Notes: generated by a model from the letters alone, not told the origin. DNA of 64,000 nt from Forficula auricularia (GCA_024734495.1 JALMQS010000187.1:17608455-17672454); one strand, 5' to 3'. Counted from the first letter of the stretch, positions 19,949 through 30,882 are shown. Program-made: numbers and translations.

Positions 19949-22500
19949 TCATAGGAATGTTTCTTTCATTAGCCGTGCGAAATTGAGGTCATTGATAAAG
20001 AGAGCAAACAAGAGGGAAGATAGAACTCCGCCCTGCGGAACGCCCCTCCCAAATGCACTAAGTGTGGATGCCACACCATCTAGTTCAACCCACTGGTGCC
20101 TTCCGACCAAATATGAGTAAATCAATTTGCATGCAGATCCCGAAAAACCCGCTAGTTTGTGTAGTTTGGAAACCAATAAGGTATGGTCAACGGAACCAAA
20201 AGCATTCTTAAAATCCAGTAGGACCAGAAACGCCGATCCTCCACTCTCAACCAGAGACCGACAGTCGTCGGTTACTCTCAGCAGCGCAGCTGCACAGCTA
20301 TGTCTCGGTCTGAATCCAGCCTGGAGGTCAACAAGAAGACTCGACCCAGTCAGATGGCACCTGACCTGGGACAACACAAGATAGACAGACATCAAATACC
20401 TTGGACATCTCAGGCAGCACGCTGATGGGTCTGAAATCAGAAGGGTCACGAGGAGTTCGCACCTTGGGAATCGGCGTCACCCTGGCATATTTCCAGCCAG
20501 CAGGAAAGGAAGAGGAAGTAAGAAAAAAATTAAACATATCGACAACCACAGGTGCAAAAGCATATCAATGAAATCACGAGGGATTTCGTCACACCCGACC
20601 GCCCTTGATTTAATCTTACTAAATGCATTCAAAACATCAATGCCGGTTACAGAAGAGAAATAGGAGCCGTCGTGGTCTACAGACTCAAGACAAGCGGGTG
20701 GTCCAATGTCCATCGGATTATCTCCCGCAAAGTACTGTCCCAGATCCTCGGGGTCAAATTCCACGCGGCGTGTGTTACCCTTCACAAAACAGTGCCTTCT
20801 GATGTTTTGCCACAGTGTTCGAGATAGGAGGTTCGGGTTGAGATCACTAAAAGTGACGCGTTTTTTCTTATTTCTAATAAGTGCCTTAGTTTTGTTTCTG
20901 AGCGTCCGATATCTCTCAAGATCGAGGTTAGACCCACTGACCTTCCAAGCTCTATAAGAGTCATCCCTAAGCCCAATGGAGTGCGCAATCCCAGAGTCGA
21001 ACCATGGGGACGCAGATCTACATACTTTGTGCCAGACGATAGGCGCAAATTCATTCAAGAGCTTAAGTAGCAAACCATTAAACTCGTTAAGCATCAGATT
21101 CGCATCCCCAAGAGAGAAAATGAGATACCAAGGTAGCTCGGAGGCCCTATTAAGAAGTGACTCCTTACATATAGCCTTGACCTTGCTAACTGTAACCCAG
21201 TGTGTACCTCGGTCAGGTCGGAGAAGTTTATAACTGCACAGGAGCATCATATGTGCCGAGACACACGGGACTTCAACAAGGTTATAGGTAAGAATCCTGG
21301 AGGGATCACGCACAAGACAGAGATCCAGCAACGACGGCCGCCCGTGGGTCGGGCGCGGAATCAGAGATGGATTGGTCTGCGTTCCGGATCATACGTTCTA
21401 TGCTGTCTTGGTTACTTTGAATAATTTCTAATTGATTATTAAATTTTTCTATTAGTTGCTTATTCATACTTAGGATTGTCTGACTTTGATTTTGCAGGGT
21501 TCTTTGATTTTTCGAAAGTTGACTCAAGATTTAATTTCAAATCACGTTTTTCATTTGCGACATGTATTTTTAATTCTGAAGATTCTTTGAAATTTTCTCC
21601 ACACAAATTACAAACATAAATTTTCAGATCGTGTTCTCTTTTCATATGTCTTAATTCGAAAATAGATCGCAATTAAAGTCACCTAGTACTATTGCGTGAC
21701 CAGAAGAAGGGATGCAACCTTGCCAAAATATCCTCAAGATCCATAACATCAGAATGGGGAGCAGGGGGGCGGTAAACCACCCCCATTAATATGGATGATC
21801 CCCCAAACTTAAGCTCGATGAATAAATTTGCTCGATGACTGCATCAGAAGATAATGAAAGGACCCTATATTTCAAGTCAGATTTAAGATAAAAACCCCCA
21901 CCCTTCCCACGACCCCTGTCATTACGTATCAGTATGTAGCCAGGTACAGCCACGAGCGAATCAGGGATCTCCTCACGCAGCCAGGTCTCAGATATGGCCA
22001 TGACATGGAGAGGGCTGTCGTGCAAGTAATACCTAATATCATTGATGCTAGAAGGCAGGCTCTGTGCGTTTACATGCCCCACTTTAAGGGCATCTACGTT
22101 CCCGGAAAGTAGGGACCGAAAGCAAGGACCAGTAGTAGAGGTATTCACTTCACTATCTTCAATGTCCTCTATCAATCTTGTCTCCGAAAGAGCCAAGAAC
22201 GCCGGCTTCATAATCTGGTGTTGAATTTCATCTATATGCGCCATCAGACTTTGATCATTCATGTATATAATTGATTCCCTCTGTTGTTGCTATTTTGTAG
22301 AATCCCATACTGTTCTCTTTTTCTCTTCTTCTAACGCTCTGATATATGTCGGGCATTCCACACTCACAGCCTCATGTTCATCATTCAGGTTCAAGTTGTA
22401 TGTTCTGTTTTTGTGTATGCAATTCACACACCTCTTCTTTGTTGTTGTCGTCAAATCATTTGCTTTGTGATTACCCGCCCATTTGTAGCATGTCTATTAA
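19949..22500 (-). pseudogene. CR1/Jockey-like LINE: ORF1 end, endonuclease, partial RT
   Basis: Read on the minus strand. 22500-22310 has the end of ORF1 with a Cys/His knuckle-like pattern (CVNC...H...C). 22262-21673 has an apurinic-type endonuclease (HVNAQSLPS, ISETWL, IRNDRGRGKGGG, ending GDFN). 21331-20477 is the linker before RT (WFDSGI, RNKTKALIRNKK). 20449-19949 is RT with AGFRPRHSC, LDFKNAFGSVDHTLL and RGVPQGGVLSSLLF. The YADD block and the C-terminus are missing. The endonuclease is cut at about 21660 by a 0.3-kb insertion (21345-21660) of envelope-like sequence. Several frameshifts show it is dead. GC content is clearly higher than in the flanks. Frames on the opposite strand are shadows. 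Confidence 0.88.
21345..21660 (-). repeat. Triplicated block, copy 1 (zinc-finger/coiled-coil piece)
   Basis: The minus strand encodes a finger-like CNLC motif and a Gln/Asn-rich coiled-coil segment. The same 265 bp (21357-21621) recur at 22640-22910 and 23758-24020 with few differences. It interrupts the LINE between endonuclease and RT. The reading changes frame in the middle. The segment belongs to the envelope-like unit whose longest copy is at 23242-24020. Confidence 0.7.
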
Positions 22501-23074
22501 TACCTGAGGTTTTAATAAGCATTTCTAAGTCATCAAAGAATATTATGCTTTCATGGAGAGTGCATCATTTGCAGAAGGTGAGAGCTGTCTCGATTCTTTC
22601 GTACATCATGATTAAGGAGTTGGTAAGGAGAGATAGTTGGGTTGCGGAATCAGAGATGGATTGGTCTGCGTTCCAGATCATACGTTCTATGCTGTCTTGT
22701 TTACTTTGAATAATTTCTAATTGATTATTAAATTTTTCTATTAGTTGCTTATTCGTACTTAGGATTGTCTGACTTTGATTTTGCAGGGTTCTTTGATTTT
22801 TCGAAAGTAGACTCAAGATTTAATTTCAAATCACGTTTTTCATTTGCGACATGTATTTTTAATTCTGAAGATTCTTTGAAATTTTCTCCACACAAATTAC
22901 AAACATAAATGGTGTTGGTGTTGTAGTCGCTAGGTGCCTTCGTTGTGGCGCCGTCGTCGGCGATGATGTAGGCCGGCTTGAGTCGGTCGAAGGACACCCG
23001 TGTGTCGGTGCCTCGGATGTTGATGACAAAGGTTTTGTCACCGCGCTCAGTTACCGGGTATGGCTCTGCGTACA
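22495..23074 (-). repeat. Triplicated block, copy 2 (envelope-like plus integrase tail)
   Basis: 22495-23023 is a near-identical duplicate of 23607-24134. It holds the envelope-like coiled-coil region joined directly to the last part of a gypsy integrase (VSFDRLKPAYI). The join is at the same base in both copies (about 22911 and 24021), so the fusion predates the duplication. After 23024 the sequence diverges (GTTGATGACAAAGG here against GTTGAGGGTTATGG). Confidence 0.75.
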
Positions 23075-23285
23075 CCTTGAAGTTTAAAGTTCAGATCATT
23101 GATGTGTTTAAAAATATCTGATAAAAAACCAATGGAAGTTACGTTTTCTTTATCGCTAAGAAAACTTAAGTAATCGTTTGTTGACCTCTGATCAATTTTG
23201 AAAAGAAATGTCTTCAAGTCTTCTAAAATGGTGAAGAATCGTTATAAAACGCAGCCTTTGCTTAACCATCTCACATTATTATGCA
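23075..23285 (-). pseudogene. hAT (GTF2IRD2/SCAND3-like) transposase fragment
   Basis: The minus strand reads VRWLSKG, a stop, then RFFTILEDLKTFL and FLSDIFKHINDLNFKLQ. This is the conserved core stretch of the vertebrate GTF2IRD2/SCAND3-type hAT proteins. It is fused without a gap to the envelope-like fragment upstream. Related hAT pieces lie at 48837-49035 and 53936-54345. Confidence 0.75.
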
Positions 23286-24020
23286 ATAACAGATCGTCAT
23301 TTTGAGCATCCACTTCATCAAGAATACAATCGGATGGCTCCTGATTGTCAATCTTGCAATAGTAACCCTCATGATTTGTTATGCATTCGCTCGCGTGACT
23401 TATATCGTGATTGTTTGAAAGGATGTACTGGAAAGGTTCATTTAATATTAGTCTAGAATTCTTGAAACGAATGGGTATAGGTGTAAATTGAATTAACCTG
23501 AGGGTTGAATCTTTATAGTTAGGCATTTCGATAATGATGTCAACGAGGTCGTTATGAAGTTTGCAAAAGGGTTTTGCGAATTTTCCCAAAAGTCGTTAAT
23601 TTCTATATTAATACCTGAGGTTTTAATAAGCATTTCTAAGTCATCAAAGAATATTATGCTTTCATGGAGAGTGAATGATTTGCAGAAGGTGAGAGCTGTC
23701 TCGATTCTTTCGTACATCATGATTAAGGAATTGGTAAGGAGAGATAGTTGGGTTGCGGAATCAGAGATGGATTGGTCTGCGTTCCAGATCATACGTTCTA
23801 TGCTGTCTTGGTTACTTTGAATAATTTCTAATTGATTATTAAATTTTTCTATTAGTTGCTTATTCGTACTTAGGATTGTCTGACTTTGATTTTGCAGGGT
23901 TCTTTGATTTTTCGAAAGTTGACTCAAGATTTAATTTCAAATCACGTTTTTCATTTGCGACATGTATTTTTAATTCTGAAGATTCTTTGAAATTTTCTCC
24001 ACACAAATTACAAACATAAA
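23286..24020 (-). pseudogene. Envelope-like fragment of an LTR retroelement
   Basis: Two minus-strand frames (23927-23493 and 23589-23242) overlap with a frame change. The first is a helical, Gln/Asn-rich, coiled-coil-like segment followed by a stretch resembling the F-type (baculovirus fusion-like) envelope of insect errantiviruses. The second has a PIPIRF motif and paired Cys residues as in the same family. There is no signal peptide, cleavage site or membrane anchor, so it is a broken remnant. Assignment rests on general layout and is tentative. It is part of the triplicated block. Confidence 0.5.
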
Positions 24021-25320
24021 TGGTGTTGGTGTTGTAGTCGCTAGGTGCCTTCGTTGTGGCGCCGTCGTCGGCGATGATGTAGGCCGGCTTGAGTCGGTCG
24101 AAGGACACCCGTGTGTCGGTGCCTCGGATGTTGAGGGTTATGGGGTTACCGGGTATGGCCCTGCGTACGGCGCCTGGAGGGCACCGCGAAGGCGGTCGTC
24201 CCGAAGGAGAAACATGTGAACATGTAGCTAGGTCCTTGAAGACGAACACCTTCGGCTTGTGATAGCTGGCTGGAGGCGTTGGGTGCAGGTTGTCTATCTC
24301 CCGGTGGAGGCGATTTATGAATTCGGAGGGCTCGGTGACGTTGTCGTTGGCGGGAACCGGTGCGAGCATCTCTCCTGGCAGGCGGAGAGGTTCGCCGTAG
24401 ACCAGGTCGGCTGCTGTTGTCTGTAGGTCGTTTTTGAAGGCGCTCCGGATGCCTAGGAGGGCGACTAGGAGCGCTTCTAGCCAGGTGGAGTCGGGGTGAG
24501 ACATGATCGCAGCCTTCAACTGACGGTGTAGGCGTTCGACCATGCCGTTGGCGCTGGGACGATAGCTTGCAGTCCGGGTGCGTTTAAAGCCTGAGCGTTT
24601 GCCCAAGGCGTTGAACAGCTGGCTTTCGAATTGGCGGCCCTGGTCCGTAGTGATGGTTTCGGGGACGCCGAAGCGGGCAATCCATCCAGCGAAGAAGGTG
24701 GCGGTGACGTGTTCGGCTGTTATGTCTACGAGGGGCCAGGCCTCAGGCCACCTCGTGAAACGGTCAACGGCGGTCAGTGGGTACCGGTAGGGGCCGGCTG
24801 GGGGTAGAGGGTCGACGATGTCGATGTGGATGTGCTTGAACCGGAGGGGAGGTGTCGTGAAGGTACCTGGAGCTGAAGACAGATGTCGGCTGACTTTAGT
24901 GCGCTGGCATTGGAGGCAAGCGCGTGTCCAGAGGCTGCAGTCGCGGCGCATGGCTGGGCACACGAATCGTTCGGCGACCAGGCGTGCTGTAGTACGGATA
25001 CCGGGATGGCTGAGGTTGTGCAGGCGCTCGAATGCTGAGAGCCGGTGGCCTTCGGGTAGATAGAGTCTTGGCCGCGATATCGACGTGTCGCAGTATAGGG
25101 CGACGTCGGAGCCGGGCACCAGGATGTGCTCTAATTTAAGTGAAGAGTTCCCGTTGATTAACTCGCGGAGTTCGGCGTCGCTCTGCTGGGCTTCCGCGAT
25201 GGCCGAGTGGTCGATGGTTGCCGGTGAGATGGCATTGACGCGAGAGAGTGCGTCGGCGACTACGTTGCTGGAGCCGCTGACGTGCTCGATGGAGGTGGAA
25301 AACTGCGATAAAACTGATTT
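24021..25320 (-). pseudogene. Ty3/gypsy integrase with RNase H tail
   Basis: The minus strand is open from about 25310 to the junction at 24021. It begins with the end of RNase H (HVSGSSNVVADALSRV), then an H2C2 zinc-binding domain (HNLSHPG ... CLQC), then the integrase core with HIDIVDPLPP, TTDQGRQFES and a Glu in NGMVERLHRQ (D,D,E triad). The chromodomain or tail end is cut and fused to the zinc-finger/envelope-like block. GC content is about 55-60%, far above the flanks, so this gypsy lineage differs from the AT-rich one at 28000. The frame is unusually intact for over 1.2 kb, suggesting a fairly recent insertion. Confidence 0.9.
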
Positions 25321-25329
25321 GGTTCTGCT

Positions 25330-25600
25330 GAACTGGTTGCGTTGAATTTTTTTTTTCTTCCTTTGAGATTGGCTGTGGAGGTGGCCGTAACTTTTGAGGT
25401 GGAATTGAAGGGGCGGTCCCCCGCCCCCTCCACAACAGGTGTTTCTTTTTAACGCGGGTCCCTTTCTTGGCCTGCGGTTTAGTAGGCATTGGGTTCATTT
25501 TTTTTTTTCGGTTCTTCGGATAATCTAACTATTCTTAATTGCGTAGGCCTGCGAGGGCGTCTTGGAGAGGTGCTTCTTATAACAAACCGATTCCGAATTC
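25330..25600 (-). repeat. Triplicated gypsy leader/gag-start block, copy 1
   Basis: This GC-rich block of about 190 bp contains GGGGCGGTCCCCCGCCCC. On the minus strand it has a short frame beginning MNPMPTKPQAKKG. Near-identical copies lie at 25779-25935 and 26301-26490. The downstream join to GCGTAGGCCTGCGAGGGCGT (RT sequence) is shared by copies 1 and 2 but not copy 3. It probably represents the 5' leader and gag start of the gypsy element. Confidence 0.6.
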
Positions 25601-25778
25601 ATTGTCGATTAAATTTGAGCAGTTTGTTCACTCTTTCAGTCGGTCCAGTCCCGGTATGATCGGCCAAGCTCTTCATCAATTGAAAATTCATTCTCATCTG
25701 GTCAGTTAGCCCGGTCATTCGACACAATTCAGGTGGGAGATAGACCAACTCAGCTAAGCCAGCACGACGTTCTCTAGG

Positions 25779-25900
25779 TTCCCCGCCCCCTCCACAACAG
25801 GTGTCTCTTTTTAACGCGGGTCCCTCTCTTGGCCTGCGGTTTAGTAGGCATTGGTTTCATTTTTTTTTCGGTTCTTCGGATAATCTAACTATTCTTAATT
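25779..25900 (-). repeat. Triplicated gypsy leader/gag-start block, copy 2
   Basis: It matches 25422-25545 almost base for base (CCGCCCCCTCCACAACAGGT, AACGCGGGTCCC, GGTTCTTCGGATAATCTAAC). It sits directly against the gypsy RT fragment. About 200 bp at 25575-25778, between copies 1 and 2, is unassigned. Confidence 0.6.
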
Positions 25901-26300
25901 GCGTAGGCCTGCGAGGGCGTCTTGGAGAGGTGCTTGATGCGTCGCCGCTGACGGAAAGCGCCGGTAAAAGTTAATCATGCCAAGAAAGCGCCGCAGGTCG
26001 CGCGCTGTTTTTGGCAAAGTGTACTTCTGGAGGGTGTCGATGCGGTCGGGCAGGGGGCGGGTACCGTTGCTGTTCACCTCGTAGCCGAGGAACTGAATTT
26101 TGTCCACGCCTAGGACGCTTTTGGCGGCGTTGATGATGATGCCGTGGTCGACTAGGCGCTGGAGGAGGGTGAATAGGTGCTGTTTATGTTCCTCGGCTAA
26201 GTGTGAGAAAATAAGGACGTCATCGATGTAGGCATAACAAAAGTCAAGCCCGCTGATGACCTCGTCGATGAAGCGCTGGAACGTCTGCCCAGCGTTGCGT
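25901..26300 (-). pseudogene. Ty3/gypsy reverse transcriptase fragment
   Basis: Minus-strand reading: AGQTFQRFIDEVISGL, then CYAYIDDVLIFS (catalytic YIDD), HLFTLLQRL, KIQFLGYEVN and LRRFLGMINFYRRF. These are RT motifs from the primer grip to the RNase H linker. A frame change near 26110 and truncation at both ends make it a pseudogene. The GC-rich style matches the integrase at 24021-25320, so they may come from one element since rearranged. Confidence 0.88.
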
Positions 26301-26490
26301 TTAAATTTTTTTTCTTCCTTTCGAGATTGGCTGTGGAGGTGGCCGTAACTTTTGAGGTGGAATTGAAGGGGCGGTCCCCCGCCCCCTCCACAACAGGTGT
26401 CTCTTTAACGCGGGTCCCTTTCTTGGCCTGCGGTAGGCTTTGGGTTCATTTTCGGTTCTTCGGATAATCTAATTATTCTTAATTGCGTCT
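26301..26490 (-). repeat. Triplicated gypsy leader/gag-start block, copy 3
   Basis: Same block as at 25330, with small deletions in the GCGGGTCCC..GGTTC part. It is joined on one side to the RT fragment (about 26300) and on the other to AT-rich sequence (26487). Confidence 0.6.
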
Positions 26491-26641
26491 CTCTATCTTC
26501 AATTTCTTCTAGGAGTTTATTACATTTGAAAATTTTTACATCGTTAAAAGTATTTTGTATTATATTATTCAATGGGACAAACAATTCAGGGTCTTTAAAG
26601 TATATATACTTGTTGGGGCGTAAAGCCTTGATATATTTCAA
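26487..26641 (-). pseudogene. AT-rich retroelement fragment, unknown
   Basis: A short minus-strand frame (about 50 codons before it runs into the GC-rich block) reading LRPNKYIYFKDPELFVPLNN. It resembles no domain I can name. Its base style matches the envelope-like and AT-rich gypsy pieces nearby. Confidence 0.3.
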
Positions 26642-27849
26642 TATTAATCTGAGAGCCCCTGATCAGACTGAGACGCTGGCTCTAGTGGACGTCTCTATAT
26701 AGAATATAGGAGGGAGGTCCCCGGAGCCCCTTTCGAAGGAGGTTTCGAAGCTCCTTAAATTAATGAAGTTGCGATCTCACATGGCTCAGATTAATACTAG
26801 ATTATAATTTTTATCCTAAGATTGCAGCATTCATGCTTTTCTCCCCCAAGAAAAGCTATGATGAATTGTATGTTAAAATGTACTTATTAGCAATATCTTA
26901 ACTGAATTTAAGAAAAGGTTGCTTTCACATACAGAAAATAAAGAAAAAGGTTTTGATTTATGAAATATATATAAAATAGATTTTATATTTTATATATATT
27001 ATTTTATTTAAAAATATTAACAATTTTGAATTAAAATTAAATAATGAACTAATTATAAAAATTGAATAAATGCAAACAACTTAATTTAAGGGAAGCCAGA
27101 ATCTGTCTTGATTCTTTTCCGCTTTCTTGAAATATGAGTCAGATCAATTTTTACATGAATGTTTTAATAAAACCTCTTCTGTAAATATACAAATATCTTG
27201 AGGCTAAATTGATCCAACTCAAATTCAAATTCCCTTTAAATATATAAATCAAAAATATAGCTTCTTTCTTATTAAAAATAAACAAATAATTTTAAATAAG
27301 AAAAAATAGCTTAAACTAAAAAAATTCAAGTAAAATTAACTTATTATATAAAGTTAACTATTTGTAACTAAAATTAAAACTCCTTAAAATATATTTAAGT
27401 TCACTATATAGTTAGGAATTATCCCAAGATGTCCACATTAACAGAACGTTTGGCTTGTTCACCAAACAAAGGAAAATGGCGTCGGTTGTTTTTTAGAATT
27501 CTTCTCAAACAATTTTGTTTCTTCAAATAAGAAACGAAAGAACGATTTGATTCGAGAAATTCTTTCACGAATCAGGAAATTTATTAATAAAATTAGCCAC
27601 AATTGCTAAATAAAAAACATACTAAAAACAATGGCTTTTTAGTTGAAAAACGCGTTTCCTTCTTGAAACATGATGTTAAGAACAGAACAATAGAACAGAA
27701 TGAACAAACGCTTCGTCAAGCGACAAGCGAGCCACAAAGCCAACTCGAGAGCATAAAACTCTCTACAAATTATTTGAAAGCTTGGGCGCGAACAATACTA
27801 TTTATCTTTAGATTTGAAATGTGGTATTAATTTTCCTAATTCAGCTATA
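26642..27849. other. AT-rich stretch without recognised genes
   Basis: 26650-26790 contains a GC-richer IR-like patch (GGAGCCCC...GAAGCTCC). The rest is AT-rich. A 75-codon plus-strand frame at 27603 is Lys/Asn/Gln-rich with no motif, and I do not call it a gene. Confidence 0.4.
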
Positions 27850-28190
27850 ATATCTACTTCGTTTATCGTAATCAGTTTTCTTATTTTTTTTCGTTATACA
27901 TTCTAATTTGGTCTAATTTAGTATCGGGTTTACGTTTGTCCAATACTATTTGATTTTTGAAAATGTTAATTGCTGTATTTTCTAAAATTTTGATTCCAGC
28001 GACTGGATTTTCTTCGGCCGAATGTTGGGTTTCCCTATCTGTTTCCTCGTCTACATTTGCGATTATGGATTCGTTGTCTATATTGTTAATCTTGATTTTA
28101 CTTAGGGCATCGGCGACATGATTTGTTTTTCCTTTTATGTACTTAATTTCATAATTATAATTTTCTAATTTGATTCGCCTATCATATATA
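27850..28190 (-). pseudogene. Gypsy RNase H C-terminus and linker fragment
   Basis: Minus-strand reading RRIKLENYNYEIKYIKGKT followed by NHVADALSKI. This is the classic end of RNase H before the integrase zinc finger, then an acidic linker. The frame closes by about 27880 and no integrase follows. It belongs to an AT-rich gypsy lineage distinct from the GC-rich one at 24021. Confidence 0.8.
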
Positions 28191-28194
28191 GTTT

Positions 28195-28740
28195 ATACAG
28201 AGGTAGAATGTGATATCGGCAACTGAATAGTTGCCAGGTATAACCTCTTAACCTTCCAGCCGCTGAGGAAGGCGTCTCTCTGACGCCTATGAACAAACTG
28301 GACCAACACAGGTAAAGGGCGTTGACCTGCACGTTTGGGACCAACCCGTTTGGCCAAGGAGATATCCACAAGAGTCAAGTCAAGGCGCATAGACTTGCCG
28401 ATATTAATAACCAATTGTTCGAGGGCCTCCCCATTCTTTGGGGTAAACCACGAATCTCAACCGACAAGGGTAGCTTGCTCCAACCAATTCACGCGACCCA
28501 TCGCCTTCCCAAGCTGTGTCCTCAGCTGAGTGCATTCCTCCGCATTGGACTGAACCTTGTCGGTAAGATCCACGACATCAGCCGCGATGCCAGTCAACCT
28601 GCCAGAAAGCTCCTCTATCGACTTATGGCAGAATTCAACCGACTTTATTTCAGCCATCTGTTGAAGAATGACCTCGTTCTGCTCCATCTTATCCAGCTTC
28701 ACGAGGAGATCATCACCCGATAAAGACGGCCTACGTGCTG
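28195..28740 (-). pseudogene. LINE ORF1 fragment (coiled coil plus RRM-like)
   Basis: 28702-28457 encodes a coiled-coil segment with heptads (MEQNEVILQQMAEIKSVEF onward). 28414-28193, in another frame, encodes an RRM-like stretch (LDLTLVDISLAKRVGPKRAG, then PVLVQFVHRRQRDAF). The order matches ORF1p of L1/CR1-type LINEs. A stop or frameshift separates the parts. It is GC-richer than the gypsy fragments on both sides and lies between two RNase H pieces. Confidence 0.72.
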
Positions 28741-28925
28741 TAATTTATAGTCTGATCAGTGCTCAATAGTATATTCAAATTCTAAGATAGTTAAAGCCCA
28801 TCTGGCCACTTTAGGACTTAAATCTTTTTTCGCTAGTGACTGTTCAAAAGCTCTGCAATCTGTAATTATCGTGAATTTTATACCTAATAAGTAAACTCTA
28901 AATTTTTTAAGGGCGTTTATTATTT
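28741..28925 (-). pseudogene. Gypsy RNase H fragment
   Basis: Minus-strand reading ALKKFRVYLLGIKFTIITDC then AFEQSLAKKDLSPKVARWAL and EFEYTIEH. These are the RNase H residues around the catalytic Asp in TDC and the RWAL block. It ends abruptly at the LINE ORF1 fragment. With the piece at 27850-28190 it overlaps in family coordinates, so the two probably come from separate copies. Confidence 0.82.
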
Positions 28926-29545
28926 ATTGATTTTGTTAATTGTAATTGTATTGCCTATAATGATCATATACATAGGGGAGGTCTTGGTTCTCATTCTATA
29001 TACCTGCCTGGTAGGTATGTACTTTTGTTCCAATTGTTCTTTTATATAGGAAGTGTCCTCTTCTTGTTGAAGTCCCTTTAATAGAAAAGCATGGGTTTTA
29101 TCTTTCTTACTTGTGAAAGCATAAAATTCCACATTTTCTTCTTTTAATTTGTTTTTATAATAAATTCATTCTGCTCAGTTTGAATGAACAGTAGAGTATT
29201 TTTTCGTCCATTTTTGATTTTAAATCCATTTTTTACATGTGTTTTAATATTTTCAATAAATTGTATATAAGTTTCTTTGATAGGTATTGCTTTAAGTATA
29301 ATAGGTGGTGGTGATTTTTTTTTTTTTTTTTTTTTGTGGCAGTTGTTTGAAAGCTGATGTGTGGTACTTGCTCTTTGATCGATTTCTTCATGGCTTAATC
29401 CCATCAGTGGCTCGAATTTGTTCGTAAGTGGAATGGTTGTTGCCATGTTTGGTTTCTTACTATTTTCTTCATTCAAATCACTATCATTGTTTCTCCTTTT
29501 GCCTGAATTTTTTAAATAATCATTAAGAGTTATTTCTTGGCTCAT
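28926..29545 (-). pseudogene. Jockey-type LINE ORF1 (Pre-C2HC domain)
   Basis: 29545-29144 starts MSQEITLNDYLKNSGKRRNN and includes a Lys-run from a poly-T tract. It then runs into the Pre-C2HC-like block PPPIILKAIPIKETYIQFIE. After a frame change, 29144-28935 continues FYAFTSKKDKTHAFLLKGLQ. This layout is typical of the Jockey/I-group gag-like ORF1. The C-terminal zinc knuckles are missing. Confidence 0.75.
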
Positions 29546-29616
29546 AGGCTGAGTTTTGGGCGTTGACTGCTCAGTATTAGTTGTTTCGTTTTTAGGTTAA
29601 TATATAGTATATTACA

Positions 29617-30760
29617 CTATATGACCAATCCGTACTCACGTGATCGGTCCAAAACTATTTTTAGTCGTTCTGCGGCTTCTGGTTCAGTTTCGGCTGGGAC
29701 AATTAGATCGTCCATGTAGAGTAAAACTGTGCCGGAGATGGCTAGGTCTAGAAAGACGGTGTTAATGAATCTTTGAAACACAGACATAGTGAGTTGCACA
29801 ATCCGAACGTTATTTTCAGGAACTGGAACTGTCCGTTGTGAATCGACGACTATTCGGGCTGACTGAGACGTGGAAGAACCCATTCTTGAGGTCGAGGGTG
29901 TTGTAGATAGTTGCCTTCTGGAGTCTATCTACTTGATCTTAGTTAATAGACTAAAGGGTGTGTAGTTTCACAGTGAACATCATGTTTCACCTAAAACCTA
30001 CACCACTTCATAAGTAAAATACTTGATCTTAGATGAGTGGTAGAGGGTACTTGTCTCTAATGGTCCGTCTATTGATTTGTCTGTAGTCAATGCAGACTGG
30101 GTGGTGAGCCGTCTTTCTTCTTGGTCACTACTACTTGACTGGCGTAGTCCGACAAGCTGGGTACAACGATGTTATTGTTAACCCAGTCTTCTACTTGCCT
30201 ATCGACTATTTCACGTTCGGAGATAGGTAAACGTCTGGGGAAGTTAATTATAGGCCGCTCTTCTATCAGTCGTATAATCATCTCCACTCCAGTGGTTTTT
30301 GTCCCACCAGGTCGAAATTCTCTTATCATGTCTTCGTTCCTGATCATCTTGCTGGCGAGTGGGTTGATGTTAAGTTCATTCTCTGTCAAAATTGTCAGGG
30401 AGAGTAACACTTCGGTCACTAGACTCTTGAAGGTAATGCCTGTCTATGTAGTCGTCACTTCCCCTTCTTGTATCAGTTCGGCGCCGATTATAGCGTCTTA
30501 GTCTAGGGTGTTTTTAATAACGTATATGTTGGTCGTAAAATCGGATTCGTCTATGTTGATGCTTGTTTGGATTTCTCCTGACCCCCGGTCTTCGGCGATG
30601 CCCTTCAATCTGAGGTTCGTTGAACTGAGTGTCGGCAAACACATCTGCTGTTTTTTCTGAGCGATGGTAGTGTGATTTAAATGAGTCAAAATTTTCTTAC
30701 ATTTTTGTTTGAGTATTTTTATGTTTTCTTGCCCCGCCCAATTTCTTTCCTGTCGCAACT
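29617..30760 (-). pseudogene. Gypsy protease-RT fragment (AT-rich lineage)
   Basis: On the minus strand, 30758-30450 has a protease-like end (TNIYVIKNTLD, then DAIIGAELIQEG, with an in-frame stop). 30419-30087 has the RT entry region (RRLPISEREIVDRQVEDW, YASQVVVTKKKDGS). 29883-29617 has SVFQRFINTVFLDLA and LLYMDDLIV (catalytic YMDD). A 77-bp insertion with a 13-bp duplication lies at 29943-30019, and the RT middle domain around it is decayed. All of this is non-functional. Confidence 0.85.
29943..30019. repeat. 77-bp F1-terminus mini-insertion with 13-bp TSD
   Basis: Identical TACTTGATCTTAG lies on both sides (29930-29942 and 30020-30032). The insert holds GTGTAGTTTCACAGTGAA and ATGTTTCACCTAAAACCTAC, which are the two halves of the F1 terminus, and nothing else. 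It is the smallest mobile unit in the window. Confidence 0.85.
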
Positions 30761-30882
30761 TGTATTACATTCGCATCCGCATGAACATACGCATTGATTA
30801 TTGCGGATGCGAATGCAGATGTCCAAATATATGCGGAATCTCCGCATTTGCGGATGCGGGTGCGATATTCGCAACATCCCTG
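30761..30882 (-). repeat. hAT terminal fragment rich in GCGGATGC
   Basis: On the minus strand it begins CAGGGATGTTGCGAATATCG, a terminus common to arthropod hAT elements, followed by many GCGGATGC/GCATCCGC words. The far end was not found. It creates artificial open frames on both strands. Confidence 0.6.

Noticed and set aside
20127..20384. Plus-strand open frames opposite the LINE (also 20706, 20976, 21200, 22042, 24578, 24818 and 25085)
   Set aside because: They mirror minus-strand RT, EN and integrase coding sequence and have no motifs of their own.
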